In this document: positions 26,576 to 35,969 of the stretch, one piece after another
Position numbering within the stretch: position 1 is the first letter of the stretch
How the letters are laid out: the number at the start of each line of letters is the position of its first letter
Assembly: GCA_049694275.1 (NCBI GenBank)
Contig: JBAVQS010000198.1
Span: 19,890 to 83,889, forward strand
Length of the DNA: 64,000 nt
Source of the DNA: JBAVQS01 sp049694275
GTDB lineage: Bacteria; Chloroflexota; Anaerolineae; UBA4142; SHND01
Direction: 5' to 3'
The notes under the pieces: model-generated
Database searches by the model: none
Seen by the model: only the letters and a program-made list of their open reading frames with translations
Told to the model about the DNA's origin: nothing
Made by a program: the position numbers and the translations under genes

Positions 26576-27435
26576 ACAGACCACACCTGCCGGTCCTCTT
26601 GGACGAGGTTCTGGAGAACCTGGCCCCTGTGCGCGGCGGCCGCTATATTGACGGGACAGTAGGGGCGGGTGGACATGCTGCCGCGATTTTGCGAGCATCG
26701 GGCCCGGATGGAATGCTTCTGGGGTTGGATGGTGACCCGGAAGCGCTTGAAATTGCCCGTGCTATTCTGGATGAGTTTAATGGACGCGCATTGCTCGTTC
26801 GTTCGAACTTTAAACAATTACGAGCGGTGGCCGCAGTACACGATTTTATCCCTGCCCAGGGAGTGTTGCTCGATCTCGGACTGTCGTCAATCCAACTGGC
26901 AAACCCGGCGCGCGGGTTTGCTTTTACGAGCGAATCGCTTGATATGCGGATGGACTCGACGACCGATTTGACCGCCGCCGAGTTGGTGAACGAGCTCGAC
27001 GAACGTGAACTCGCCGATTTGATCTATCGATACGGTGAAGAGCATCTCTCCCGACGAATTGCCAAGAGTATTGTCGCAGCAAGGCCGATTGAGAGCGCGC
27101 AACAGCTTGCGCAGGTGATCCAGGATGCCGTTGGGCGACACGGGCGTATCCATCCTGCGACGCGTACCTTTCAGGGGCTGCGGCTGGCAGTGAATCACGA
27201 GTTGGAGAATTTGCAACTGGTCTTGCCGCAGTTGGCGCAGGTGCTGGCGCCGGGCGGCATCGCTGCCGTGATTACTTTTCATTCTTTAGAGGACCGCATC
27301 GTCAAGCAGTTTTTCAAGGCAAGTCCGGACTGGGAAAATTTGACCAAGCATACAATCAAGCCACGCAGGGAGGAGATCTTGCGCAATCCGAGGTCACGGA
27401 GCGCCCAACTGCGTGTGGCAAGACGGAATGCATAG
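26572..27435 (+). CDS. rsmH: 16S rRNA (cytosine-N4)-methyltransferase RsmH
   Basis: A 287-residue SAM enzyme that modifies C1402 of 16S rRNA. It has HLPVLLDEVLENL, DGTVGAGGHAAAIL (motif I), LDLGLSSIQL, TFQGLRLAVN and ITFHSLEDRIVKQFF, all family signatures. The start is GTG and overlaps mraZ. It is a little shorter than the usual 310 residues, mainly at the C-terminus, which ends RSAQLRVARRNA. Confidence 0.95.
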   Translation: MNRPHLPVLLDEVLENLAPVRGGRYIDGTVGAGGHAAAILRASGPDGMLLGLDGDPEALEIARAILDEFNGRALLVRSNFKQLRAVAAVHDFIPAQGVLLDLGLSSIQLANPARGFAFTSESLDMRMDSTTDLTAAELVNELDERELADLIYRYGEEHLSRRIAKSIVAARPIESAQQLAQVIQDAVGRHGRIHPATRTFQGLRLAVNHELENLQLVLPQLAQVLAPGGIAAVITFHSLEDRIVKQFFKASPDWENLTKHTIKPRREEILRNPRSRSAQLRVARRNA

Positions 27436-27487
27436 GGGATTGGCGCTCGTTGATTGGGTCGGTGTATTGGAATTAGGATATAGGTAG

Positions 27488-28000
27488 ATGAGCATGTTTA
27501 CGGATTTATTGCCATCCATCCAAAATTCATTCAAGCGGATTGTGCACGAGGCGCAGGCGAGGTTCAATCAGTTGCCCACTTTTGGTGGGGTTCGCACTGT
27601 TGCTTGGATTGCCGCCGGGTTGCTCTTGGTTGCACTGGTCTATTTGGCGCAAACCTCCAATGCTGCGCTCATCGCGCACAACCTGCATATCAAGGAGGCC
27701 AAGATTCAGGATCTGGAAAAGGAGAACGCCGAGCTCCGCTACGAGATTGCAAGCATTACTTCGCCCGCTTCACTTGAGGATCGCGCCAAAAAGCTAGGCC
27801 TGGGACCGGCTAAGCGGGTCATTTATGCCAATTTACCTGCGCTTGCGGGGGATGATCGGCCTGGCGTCGTGGACCTGCCTGCACGGGTGCCGGATGTGCA
27901 ACTGCAATCGACGCCGATTGCGGGCGCGAGTGTTTGGGATCAATTGCTCGCATTATTAGGGTTGGGACAAACGGATCGGGCTGAGGCGCAGTCACAATAA
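27488..28000 (+). CDS. FtsL-like septum protein
   Basis: A 170-residue bitopic protein. Residues about 35-56 form one helix (TVAWIAAGLLLVALVYLA), followed by a leucine- and glutamate-rich coiled coil (about 66-95, IKEAKIQDLEKENAELRYEI) and a short outer segment ending PARVPDVQLQ. Topology and position between rsmH and the transpeptidase gene match FtsL/DivIC. FtsL sequence is poorly conserved, so the call rests on layout. It would join FtsQ and FtsI at the septum. Confidence 0.75.
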   Translation: MSMFTDLLPSIQNSFKRIVHEAQARFNQLPTFGGVRTVAWIAAGLLLVALVYLAQTSNAALIAHNLHIKEAKIQDLEKENAELRYEIASITSPASLEDRAKKLGLGPAKRVIYANLPALAGDDRPGVVDLPARVPDVQLQSTPIAGASVWDQLLALLGLGQTDRAEAQSQ

Positions 28001-28023
28001 GGCGCTTTCAGCCGCGTTTGCAA

Positions 28024-29769
28024 ATGAATGAACGAGTTTTAATGTCTGCTTTATTGCCCGTCCAATCATCTCGCCGGCTCATGTGGCTTTTGGCGTTGTT
28101 GACCGCCGTCGCTATCATGATCGTCATGCGCCTGTTCTACTGGCAGGTCATGCGTCATGATGACCTGCAGCAAAAGTTGGTGGAGGACCGGGGCCAGACG
28201 GTCGTCCTGCTTGCGCGGCGTGGGGATATTGTCTCGAGTGATGGCGTTCTCCTTGCGACTGATATTTATAATTATGAGATTGCCGCGCATCCTCCTCAAA
28301 TCAAGTCACCAGAGGTCTTGGCGGCCTCCCTCGCCCCGATTCTCAATACAACGCAGGGCGAACTCTTGCGTTTATTGACCCAAAAAGATTCCACGGTGAT
28401 GCTCACCCGGAATGCGCCTTTTACGGTTGGCTCGCAGATCTCGCTGCTTGGCGAGAAGGTTAACCTGAGCGGGATCGATCTGAATACCACGAGCGTGCGG
28501 CGGTATCCCAATAATCGATTGGCTGCCCATATCCTCGGTTTTGTGAGCGGCGAGCGTCATGGAGCCTATGGTATCGAGCAATATTATGACGAGATTTTGA
28601 GCGGCCGTCCTGGCCAGACCACTGGCGAGAGCAATGCGCTGCGCGATGAAATGCTCTGGTTTGAGTCCGGCAGCGTCACTTCGCCAGTGGACGGCGCGAC
28701 GCTTGTGCTGACTCTGAATAGCGGGATACAGGGGATTGCCGAACGCGAACTCGCCACGGCGATGAATGATACGAAAGCGACGGCCGGACAGATTATCATT
28801 CTGGATGCCAACACGAGTGCGATTCTCGCGCTGGCGAGTTATCCTGCGCCAGATCTCAATGCCTATTCGACAACGAACCTCAAAGAGTATGAGGATCCGG
28901 CGGCAAGTTTGCTGTACGAGCCCGGGTCGGTATTCAAGGTGGTCACATTAGCAGCCGGGCTGGATAGTAATCGCATCAATGCCAACACGAGCTTTAACGA
29001 TACCGGTAGTGTCACCGTTGGCGGACGAACTTTTTATAATCACGATTTCTTGCATCCGGGGCAGGTCAATCTGGTCGACGTTATGAAAATGTCGCTGAAC
29101 GTCGAAGCGTGCAAGATCAGTATGACGACGGGCGCAAAATCGTTTTATCAATACCTGCATGATTTTGGTTTTGGGTCTGTCTCTGGGGTTGATGTGGCGG
29201 GCGAATTGCCCGGCGTGGTCAAGAACCCGGGGGATGGACTCTGGTACGAATCGGATCTATGTAGTAACGCCTTTGGGCAGGGGATTGCGGTAACTCCCCT
29301 GCAGATGGCAAATGCGCTTGTCACCGTTGCCAATGGTGGCAAACTGATGCGTCCGTACATTGTTGCTAAGATTGTACGCCCCGATGGCAGCACCGAAACG
29401 CGCAGTCCTGTCATGATTCGGCAGGTGCTCAGACCCGAAACTGCTCGGTTGGTGACGGATATTCTCGCTCAATCGATCGGTACCGAATCCATTAACCAAG
29501 CTGTCGTTCCGGGCTACCGAATTGCCGGCAAGACCGGCACAGCTCAGATTCCTATTCCCGGTGGGTACGATGCCAAGTGGACCATTGCCTCTTTTGGCGG
29601 CTATTTCCCTGCGGCTCATCCGCAGTATGTCATTCTGGTCAAATTGGATCGTCCAACCTCCTCTGAATGGGGGTCGGTGGTGGCTTCCCCGGTCTTTGCC
29701 AGGGTCGCGCAGCAATTGGCGCAACTGACTGGATTGCCGCCGGATGATGTACGTGGCGCGGGCAAATAG
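28024..29769 (+). CDS. ftsI: division-specific penicillin-binding protein (class B transpeptidase)
   Basis: A 581-residue class B PBP. One N-terminal helix (residues about 20-42) is followed by the dimerisation/pedestal region and the transpeptidase domain, with the three active-site motifs S302-V-F-K305, S357-L-N359 and K503-T-G505. No PASTA domain is seen after it. The ATG at 28024 is chosen; TTG at 28018 and ATG at 28042 are possible. It cross-links septal peptidoglycan with FtsW, encoded further along. murE, commonly next to ftsI, is absent. Confidence 0.92.
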   Translation: MNERVLMSALLPVQSSRRLMWLLALLTAVAIMIVMRLFYWQVMRHDDLQQKLVEDRGQTVVLLARRGDIVSSDGVLLATDIYNYEIAAHPPQIKSPEVLAASLAPILNTTQGELLRLLTQKDSTVMLTRNAPFTVGSQISLLGEKVNLSGIDLNTTSVRRYPNNRLAAHILGFVSGERHGAYGIEQYYDEILSGRPGQTTGESNALRDEMLWFESGSVTSPVDGATLVLTLNSGIQGIAERELATAMNDTKATAGQIIILDANTSAILALASYPAPDLNAYSTTNLKEYEDPAASLLYEPGSVFKVVTLAAGLDSNRINANTSFNDTGSVTVGGRTFYNHDFLHPGQVNLVDVMKMSLNVEACKISMTTGAKSFYQYLHDFGFGSVSGVDVAGELPGVVKNPGDGLWYESDLCSNAFGQGIAVTPLQMANALVTVANGGKLMRPYIVAKIVRPDGSTETRSPVMIRQVLRPETARLVTDILAQSIGTESINQAVVPGYRIAGKTGTAQIPIPGGYDAKWTIASFGGYFPAAHPQYVILVKLDRPTSSEWGSVVASPVFARVAQQLAQLTGLPPDDVRGAGK

Positions 29770-29774
29770 TTTCG

Positions 29775-31217
29775 ATGTTGACATTGGCTGATTTATGGGA
29801 TGCTTTAATTGGAGAACGACCAGCATCTACCGAGTCAGTTCCGATCACGAATGTGGTGATCGACTCGCGCCAGTGTGAGCCGGGCTCTGTTTTTGTAGCG
29901 CTCGGCGGTGAGCGTGTGGATGGACATCAATTCATTGGCGATGCGCTGGCGCGCGGCGCGATTGCCGTCATCGCAGAAGCGCGCGCGCGGGGGCAGGGGT
30001 TAGGTGGCAGTCTAAATCTAATAGATGTCGCCGGGTTACAACCTAACCCCAGCCCCGCGCCAGGTCCGGCGGTCTTTATCGCCCCGTCGAGCCTGGGGTC
30101 ACTCCAGAAAGTTGCAGGATATTGGCGACGGCGTTTTCCAAAACTGGTTGCGATCGGTATTACTGGCAGCGTCGGTAAATCGAGCACCAAGGAACTGACC
30201 TATACGGTGCTCAAGCAAAGATACGCGACACTCAAGAGTGAAGGGAACTTTAACAACGAGATTGGGTTGCCTCTGACTCTCCTGAAATTGAATGACCGGC
30301 ACGAACGAGCGATACTGGAAATGGGCATGTACGCCCTGGGAGAGATTCGAACGCTATGTGATATGGCCCGGCCGAGAATCGGGATTGTCACCGTGGTTGG
30401 GCCGGTGCATCTGCAGCGCTTGGGTTCGATTGAAAACATTGCGCGTGCCAAGAGTGAGTTGGTCGAGGCGCTGCCGGATGACGGCTATGCCATTCTGAAT
30501 GGTGATGACTCTCGCGTACGGGCGATGCAGCAAAAAACCCGAGCAAAGGTGTTCTTTTACGGTCTCGATTCGTCCAATCATATCTGGGCAAGTGATATTG
30601 AGGGATATGGTCTCGAAGGGACCGGTTTTACCCTTCATTACGGTCACAAAGCGCTGCGCGTACGCATTCCCTTGCTCGGCCAGCACAGCGTTCATAACGC
30701 GCTGGCAGCGACAGCCGCCGGACTGGTCGAGGACCTGTCATGGGAAGAGATCCTGAATGGATTGCAGGATACCTCGGCGCAGCTTCGGCTCATCGCCGTG
30801 CCGGGCAAGAATGGGATTACCATTCTCGACGACTCGTACAACGCCAGCCCCCATTCGGTATTGGCGGCTCTGAATCTGATTCAGGACTTGGGTGGACGCA
30901 AGATAGTCATTCTGGGCGATATGCTCGAACTGGGGGACTATGAGCGCGAAGGGCACCGGCTGGTGGGAATTCGAGCGGCGGATGTGGCGGATGTCGTGGT
31001 TGCCGTGGGAAGTTTGGGGCATTTGATTGGGGCGGCCGCAGAGGAAGCAGGGCACCCGCACACCTTTTTTGCGCAGGACAATGACGAAGCGGTGCACATC
31101 GTCGAGCCGCTAACCCGGGCGGGGGATATCGTTCTGGTCAAGGGGTCGCGTGGCGCCCACATGGAAGACATCGTCGCGACGCTCGCTGCGGAGGCCGATG
31201 AAGGACGGGAGCATTAA
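29775..31217 (+). CDS. murF: UDP-MurNAc-tripeptide--D-Ala-D-Ala ligase MurF
   Basis: A 480-residue Mur ligase. The ATP-binding loop is GITGSVGKSSTKELT, with EMGMYALGEI and DSYNASPHSV downstream, a typical MurF motif. The N-terminal domain begins LADLWDAL and carries VVIDSRQCEPGSVFVALGG. It adds D-Ala-D-Ala to the UDP-MurNAc-tripeptide. It follows ftsI by six bases and its stop overlaps the mraY start (TAATG). Confidence 0.95.
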   Translation: MLTLADLWDALIGERPASTESVPITNVVIDSRQCEPGSVFVALGGERVDGHQFIGDALARGAIAVIAEARARGQGLGGSLNLIDVAGLQPNPSPAPGPAVFIAPSSLGSLQKVAGYWRRRFPKLVAIGITGSVGKSSTKELTYTVLKQRYATLKSEGNFNNEIGLPLTLLKLNDRHERAILEMGMYALGEIRTLCDMARPRIGIVTVVGPVHLQRLGSIENIARAKSELVEALPDDGYAILNGDDSRVRAMQQKTRAKVFFYGLDSSNHIWASDIEGYGLEGTGFTLHYGHKALRVRIPLLGQHSVHNALAATAAGLVEDLSWEEILNGLQDTSAQLRLIAVPGKNGITILDDSYNASPHSVLAALNLIQDLGGRKIVILGDMLELGDYEREGHRLVGIRAADVADVVVAVGSLGHLIGAAAEEAGHPHTFFAQDNDEAVHIVEPLTRAGDIVLVKGSRGAHMEDIVATLAAEADEGREH

Positions 31218-32200
31218 TGTCCATCCCTCTGGCATTGGGAACCCTATCTTTTCTGCTCGCCGTCATCTGGGGCGCCCCATTGATCAGGTGGTTGCGTGAT
31301 CACCGGGTGGGCAAGCAAATTCGCGTCGAGGGACCCACTTCGCATATGACCAAGATGGGTACGCCGACGATGGGCGGCGTGATGATTATTATCCCCGTCG
31401 CGGTCATTACCGTGGTCTTGAACATTTACAATTTGTTAGGCGCGACCATTATTGGACGCTCGATTCTGGTTCCACTCTTGACGATGGTTGCATTTGGTTT
31501 GCTGGGCGGAGTGGATGATTGGACCGGGTTGCGTCAGATTCGCCGGGGGATCGGGATGCTGGGGCGTTACAAGATCATGATCCAGGCCCTGCTGGCGCTC
31601 TTGATTGCGCTCGCACTTTATTTTCCACTCGGCTTGCACAGCGTCGCGATTCCGCGAGTGCCGCAAAAGGTTGATATCGGTCTGTTCTATATTCCGCTTG
31701 CCATGTTCATCATCGTCGGCACGTCCAATGCGATCAATCTCACCGATGGTTTAGATGGCCTGGCTGGCTGGATCACGGCGATTTCTTTTGCTTCGTATGG
31801 CGTCATCGCCTTTTTGCAGCAGCAGATTTACCTGGTGACCTTTTGTTTCATCATGGTCGGCGCGCTGCTGGCATTCCTGTGGTACAATGCGCATCCTGCT
31901 GAGCTCTTTATGGGAGATGTGGGCTCGCTATCGCTGGGAGCGACGCTTGCAGTCGTAGCGCTCATGACGGGGCAGTGGATATTGCTTCCACTCATCGGCG
32001 TCATGTTTGTGGCCGAGACGCTTTCGGTCATTATTCAGGTGACTTATTTCAAGCTGACACACGGTAAGCGCATTTTCAAAATGACGCCGCTCCATCATCA
32101 TTTTGAGTTGCTCGGCTGGTCCGAAACGCAGGTTGTCCAGCGTTTCTGGCTTGTGGGCATGCTTGCCGGGATGTTAGGTGTAGCACTGGCGCTGTTATAG
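31217..32200 (+). CDS. mraY: phospho-MurNAc-pentapeptide translocase MraY
   Basis: A 327-residue polytopic enzyme that joins phospho-MurNAc-pentapeptide to undecaprenyl phosphate, giving lipid I. It has the signatures TPTMGGVMII, FGLLGGVDDW, NAINLTDGLDGLAGW with the catalytic aspartates, FMGDVGSLSLGA and MTPLHHHFELLGW. Its stop TAG is embedded in a perfect AGGAGGT, which serves no start nearby; see the element before murD. Confidence 0.96.
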   Translation: MSIPLALGTLSFLLAVIWGAPLIRWLRDHRVGKQIRVEGPTSHMTKMGTPTMGGVMIIIPVAVITVVLNIYNLLGATIIGRSILVPLLTMVAFGLLGGVDDWTGLRQIRRGIGMLGRYKIMIQALLALLIALALYFPLGLHSVAIPRVPQKVDIGLFYIPLAMFIIVGTSNAINLTDGLDGLAGWITAISFASYGVIAFLQQQIYLVTFCFIMVGALLAFLWYNAHPAELFMGDVGSLSLGATLAVVALMTGQWILLPLIGVMFVAETLSVIIQVTYFKLTHGKRIFKMTPLHHHFELLGWSETQVVQRFWLVGMLAGMLGVALALL

Positions 32201-32264
32201 GAGGTAAACAGGTATACAAGCAGATATGTGGCCTGTCTCCTTGTTTCCTGCTTCCTTGTTTACT
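32199..32264 (+). promoter_or_regulatory. hairpin-forming element between a perfect ribosome-binding site and the murD start
   Basis: AGGAGGT (32199-32205) is followed by about 60 bases rich in short AAACAGG/CCTTGTTT units. GTAAACA (32204-32210) pairs with TGTTTAC (32257-32263), and the inner parts are partly complementary. Folding would bring AGGAG next to the murD ATG at 32265. It could be a small palindromic repeat inserted between the site and the start, or a structured initiation region. Confidence 0.5.
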
Positions 32265-33656
32265 ATGGACCTGCATGGCAAACGTGTTCTCGTGATGGGA
32301 CTGGGCCTCCACGGTGGGGGGCTGGGTGTGACGCGTTGGCTGCTCAAGCAGGGGGCGCAGGTGACGGTTACGGACCTTAAAAAGCCTGTAGAGCTCGCGC
32401 CCACGGTGGCAGCTCTGCAGGGGGAGCGCGTTGAGTTTGTTCTCGGCGAACATCGCGAGTCTGATTTCACAGCCGCCGACCTGATTGTGCGCAACCCGGG
32501 TGTGCCGCGCGAGTCGCGTTACCTGGCGCTTGCGCGTGCGCGTGACGTTCCCATTCGGATGGAGATGGGGCTGTTTTTCGAACGGCTGCCGAGTGGTACG
32601 GACCAGGTGATCGGCATCACCGGCACCAAAGGTAAAACCACGACGACCCTCATGGTCGGAGCGATTCTAAAAAAGGCCAACCCAAAAACAGTCGTGGCGG
32701 GGAACTTACGGGTATCGGCGCTTGAACTACTCGACCGGATCGACGCCGAGACGCCGGTTGTGCTCGAGCTCTCTTCCTTCCAGTTGGAGGAATTTGACGA
32801 GCTGGCTTCAAGCCCACGGATTGCGGCAGTTACCAATATCTATCCCGACCATTTGAATCGCTATCGGGGTATGGAAGACTATGCGGCGGCCAAGGCCAAT
32901 ATTTTCCGGCATCAGGGCCTGACCGATTATTGCGTTTTGAACTTTGATAATTCTATTCTGACTCGAATGCGTCCTGGCATCCCTTCTCGCGTAGTCTGGT
33001 TCAGCCGTAATCGCGCTTTGAACGATGGCGCTTTTCTGGAAGGCAGCACTCTGATCTGGAACGCGCACGGGACGCGCCACTCGATTCTGAATGTCGCCGA
33101 TTTGGGAGTTCTGGGGGCGCACAATGTCGAGAATGCGCTGGCGGCGACCGCAGTTGCAAGTGTCTGGGGAGCCTCGCCTGAGGCGATAGCTACAGCTTTA
33201 AAAGAGTTCAAAGGCGCGCCGCACCGGCTCGAAATTGTGCGGGAACTAGACGGCGTGACCTATATCAACGACACGACGGCGACGGCGCCCACCGCAGCGA
33301 TCAATGCGCTGAGGGCGCTCACGGGGCGTGCCGGCAAGGTCTGGCTGTTGGCAGGAGGCTCAGACAAAGGGTTGGATTATGCCGATATGGCGCGCGCCGT
33401 TATTGAAGCGTGTGCTGGCGTAATCCTGCTTCAGGGAAGCGCAACTGGAAAGCTTGAACAGGCAATTGATGCGGCCGGAGGACACACCTTGATTGCCGGA
33501 ATATACGACGAATTCTCTGCTGCAATCCGGTATGCTCAATTGCAGGCCCGGCCCGGCGATATTGTTTTGCTTTCACCGGGGGCTGCCAGCTTTGGAATGT
33601 TTGTGAACGAGTTTGAGCGTGGGGATCAATTTCGCTCAATCGTACAAGGGTTATAG
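32265..33656 (+). CDS. murD: UDP-MurNAc-L-Ala--D-Glu ligase MurD
   Basis: A 463-residue Mur ligase. It opens DLHGKRVLVMGLGLHGGG, has the ATP loop GITGTKGKTTTTLM, NIYPDHLNRY and a late LLAGGSDKGLDY. The start at 32265 leaves the usual N-terminal strand; an in-frame ATG at 32226 would add 13 residues encoded inside the repeat-like hairpin and is less likely. It adds D-glutamate to UDP-MurNAc-L-Ala. Confidence 0.93.
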   Translation: MDLHGKRVLVMGLGLHGGGLGVTRWLLKQGAQVTVTDLKKPVELAPTVAALQGERVEFVLGEHRESDFTAADLIVRNPGVPRESRYLALARARDVPIRMEMGLFFERLPSGTDQVIGITGTKGKTTTTLMVGAILKKANPKTVVAGNLRVSALELLDRIDAETPVVLELSSFQLEEFDELASSPRIAAVTNIYPDHLNRYRGMEDYAAAKANIFRHQGLTDYCVLNFDNSILTRMRPGIPSRVVWFSRNRALNDGAFLEGSTLIWNAHGTRHSILNVADLGVLGAHNVENALAATAVASVWGASPEAIATALKEFKGAPHRLEIVRELDGVTYINDTTATAPTAAINALRALTGRAGKVWLLAGGSDKGLDYADMARAVIEACAGVILLQGSATGKLEQAIDAAGGHTLIAGIYDEFSAAIRYAQLQARPGDIVLLSPGAASFGMFVNEFERGDQFRSIVQGL

Positions 33657-33673
33657 CATAAAGGGAAATCATT

Positions 33674-34984
33674 ATGGCGGTCGAATCACAACAACGAATT
33701 CAGTTGTTCGCCCCCAGCCGTGGGCGCGAGAACGAATTGGCGCGTCCGGATTATATGCTCCTCCTCATCGTCGGCGCCATGATCGTGATCGGCCTGCTCA
33801 GCATTTACAGTGTGTCGTTCGGACCGAAACTCTCCAGTGGTGATGATCCGTGGGGACTTGTGGAGCGGCACGGCCTCTTTTTGATCATTGGCCTGGCGGT
33901 TATGTTTGTCACGATGCGGCTGGATTATCACCTCTTGCAACGTTTGGCTGTTCCGTTGATGCTCGTGACGCTTGCGCTGCTGGGTCTGGTGCTCCTCTTT
34001 GGACAGGAGACTGAAGGCGCGCGGCGCTGGTTCTTTGGTGGGTCGATCCAGCCGAGTGAGTTCGCAAAAATTACGACGATCATTTATATTGCGACCTGGG
34101 TAACCTCTAAAGGGACCAAGCTGCGACAGGTGATTTACGGTCTGGTCCCATTTAGCATTTTGGTCGGTCTGGTTGCTGGCTTGATAGCGGCCGAGCCCAA
34201 CTTTAGTACTGCCATCCTCATCGCGGCGACCGCGTTCGCCGTCTTTTTCATCGCCGGCGCTGATGCGATACAGTTTGGGCTGAGCATGTTGATCGGAACG
34301 GTAACGGCATTCATCTTTATCCTCAAATCGCCGTATGCGCTTTCGCGTATCTCGCTCGTCTGGACGGACGTGTTCAAGGTCCCAAGCGATCAGGTGTGGC
34401 AGCTTGAACAGTCTCTGTTAGCTTTGGCTTCGGGCGGCATTTTGGGAAAAGGGTTGAGCACCGGCGGCGGGCAGTATGGCTATGTTCCATTGGCGCACTC
34501 GGATGGAATCTTTGCCATTTGGGGTGAAGAGACGGGATTGATTGGAACGTGGCTTTTAGTGGCGCTGATTCTGGCGCTTACCTACCGCGGGTTCCGCGTG
34601 GCTTCGAAGGCGCCGGACGATTTTGGCCGGGTTCTAGCCGCGGGAATCACCTTTTGGCTGACGTTCCAGGCTTTTGTGAACATCGGGGTTGTCACGCAGT
34701 TGTTGCCGTTGACGGGACAGCCGTTGCCGTTCATTTCGTACGGTGGGTCGTCCCTCATTATTGCTCTGCTGGGGGTGGGGTTGCTGTTGAGCGTCTCGCG
34801 CGGAAAACCGTCGCCAGTCGTCGTCAAGAGCACGCCCAAATTATCCAGTACGCCGCGTGCGCCCGCCGAAAAGGAAAAAAATGCGACTGTTGATGACGGG
34901 TGGCGGAACCGGCGGCCACGTGTATCCGCTGTTGGCCGTTCTACAAAACCTCGCCGCCGACCGCGCACTCGATCTCTCGACTGA
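33674..34984 (+). CDS. ftsW: septal peptidoglycan glycosyltransferase FtsW
   Basis: A 436-residue SEDS protein with ten helices. Motifs include RLDYHLLQRL, GARRWFFGGSIQPSEFAKI, GGQYGYVPLAHSDGIFAIWGEETG and LPFISYGGSSLI. It polymerises lipid II with the partner FtsI encoded at 28 kb. The last 35 codons run 104 bases into murG in another frame, giving a basic tail (RRPRTRSLD). A run of seven A just before the murG ATG makes a frameshift or sequencing slip worth checking. Confidence 0.95.
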   Translation: MAVESQQRIQLFAPSRGRENELARPDYMLLLIVGAMIVIGLLSIYSVSFGPKLSSGDDPWGLVERHGLFLIIGLAVMFVTMRLDYHLLQRLAVPLMLVTLALLGLVLLFGQETEGARRWFFGGSIQPSEFAKITTIIYIATWVTSKGTKLRQVIYGLVPFSILVGLVAGLIAAEPNFSTAILIAATAFAVFFIAGADAIQFGLSMLIGTVTAFIFILKSPYALSRISLVWTDVFKVPSDQVWQLEQSLLALASGGILGKGLSTGGGQYGYVPLAHSDGIFAIWGEETGLIGTWLLVALILALTYRGFRVASKAPDDFGRVLAAGITFWLTFQAFVNIGVVTQLLPLTGQPLPFISYGGSSLIIALLGVGLLLSVSRGKPSPVVVKSTPKLSSTPRAPAEKEKNATVDDGWRNRRPRVSAVGRSTKPRRRPRTRSLD

Positions 34985-35969
34985 GACGCGTTATCTTGGC
35001 CGCGGCGGGAGTATTGAAGAACGATTGGCAGCTCGGGCCGGTATACCGTTTACACCCATCAAGGTAGGGGGAATGCGCACGCTCGCCCCTTGGACCCTCG
35101 GGCGCAATTTGCTTTTGATGGCGAGCGCAGTTCGCGCCGTAGAACAGGTCCTACGAGAGTTCGCTCCGACGGCGGTGCTGGCAACCGGAGGATATGTGAG
35201 TGCACCGGCCATTTATGCAGCCGGTCGCCGGGGCATTCCGGTGGTAATCTATCTGCCTGACCTTGAACCCGGTTGGGCCATTCGGACCCTGTCGCGCTGG
35301 GCGCGCTGTGTGGCTGTGTCGTTTGACGAGGTGCGGAAATACTTTTCGGCCGGTAAGGCGGTCGTGACCGGTTATCCGGTGCGCACCGAGTTCTACAAGG
35401 TTACGCGCTCCGAAGGATGTGTGGGATTAAACTTGGACCCCGATCAGAGGGTGGTCACAATCTTTGGAGGCAGTCAGGGGGCCCATTCGATCAATCGAAC
35501 AGTCAGCGCCAGTTTGCAAGAACTGCTCGCATTTACTCAGATAGTCCATATCAGTGGGCGGCAGGATGAGGCGATGATGCAGTCGGCGCGGGCAATGCTG
35601 CCATCCAATCTTGCCGAGCGTTATCATCTGTTTGTTTATATGGATGAGGAGATGCCGTTGGCGCTCGCAGCGGCTAATCTTGTGGTGGCACGCGCCGGTG
35701 CGGCGACGCTGGGTGAATTCCCGGCGGTCGGTGCGCCAAGCATTCTGGTCCCTTATCCTTTTGCCGGGCGGCATCAGGAAAAGAACGCTGATTTTCTCGT
35801 TGGGCGCGGCGCAGCATACAAGTTGGACGATAGTCAGTTGGGAACGGATTTGGCGCCGACGTTAGCCAAGTTTTTGCACGATCAGCCACGTCTTGGGCAG
35901 ATGGCTGCAAATGCAAGGGCAATTGCACGGCCTGACGCGGCGAGCCAGATTGCCCAGTTATTGAAATGA
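34881..35969 (+). CDS. murG: UDP-GlcNAc:lipid I transferase MurG
   Basis: A 362-residue GT28 enzyme. The N-terminus is MRLLMTGGGTGGHVYPLLAV, the donor-side glycine loop; the C-terminal half has VTIFGGSQGAHSIN, ARAGAATLGEFPAVGAPSILVP and RHQEKNADFLV. It makes lipid II. The ATG at 34881, with AAGGA six bases upstream, lies inside ftsW; the in-frame ATG at 34857 is less likely. The end overlaps murC by four bases. Confidence 0.95.
   Translation: MRLLMTGGGTGGHVYPLLAVLQNLAADRALDLSTETRYLGRGGSIEERLAARAGIPFTPIKVGGMRTLAPWTLGRNLLLMASAVRAVEQVLREFAPTAVLATGGYVSAPAIYAAGRRGIPVVIYLPDLEPGWAIRTLSRWARCVAVSFDEVRKYFSAGKAVVTGYPVRTEFYKVTRSEGCVGLNLDPDQRVVTIFGGSQGAHSINRTVSASLQELLAFTQIVHISGRQDEAMMQSARAMLPSNLAERYHLFVYMDEEMPLALAAANLVVARAGAATLGEFPAVGAPSILVPYPFAGRHQEKNADFLVGRGAAYKLDDSQLGTDLAPTLAKFLHDQPRLGQMAANARAIARPDAASQIAQLLK

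Noticed and set aside
32226..32264. Alternative murD start at 32226
   Set aside because: It would translate part of the repeat-like hairpin and adds residues not seen in the family.
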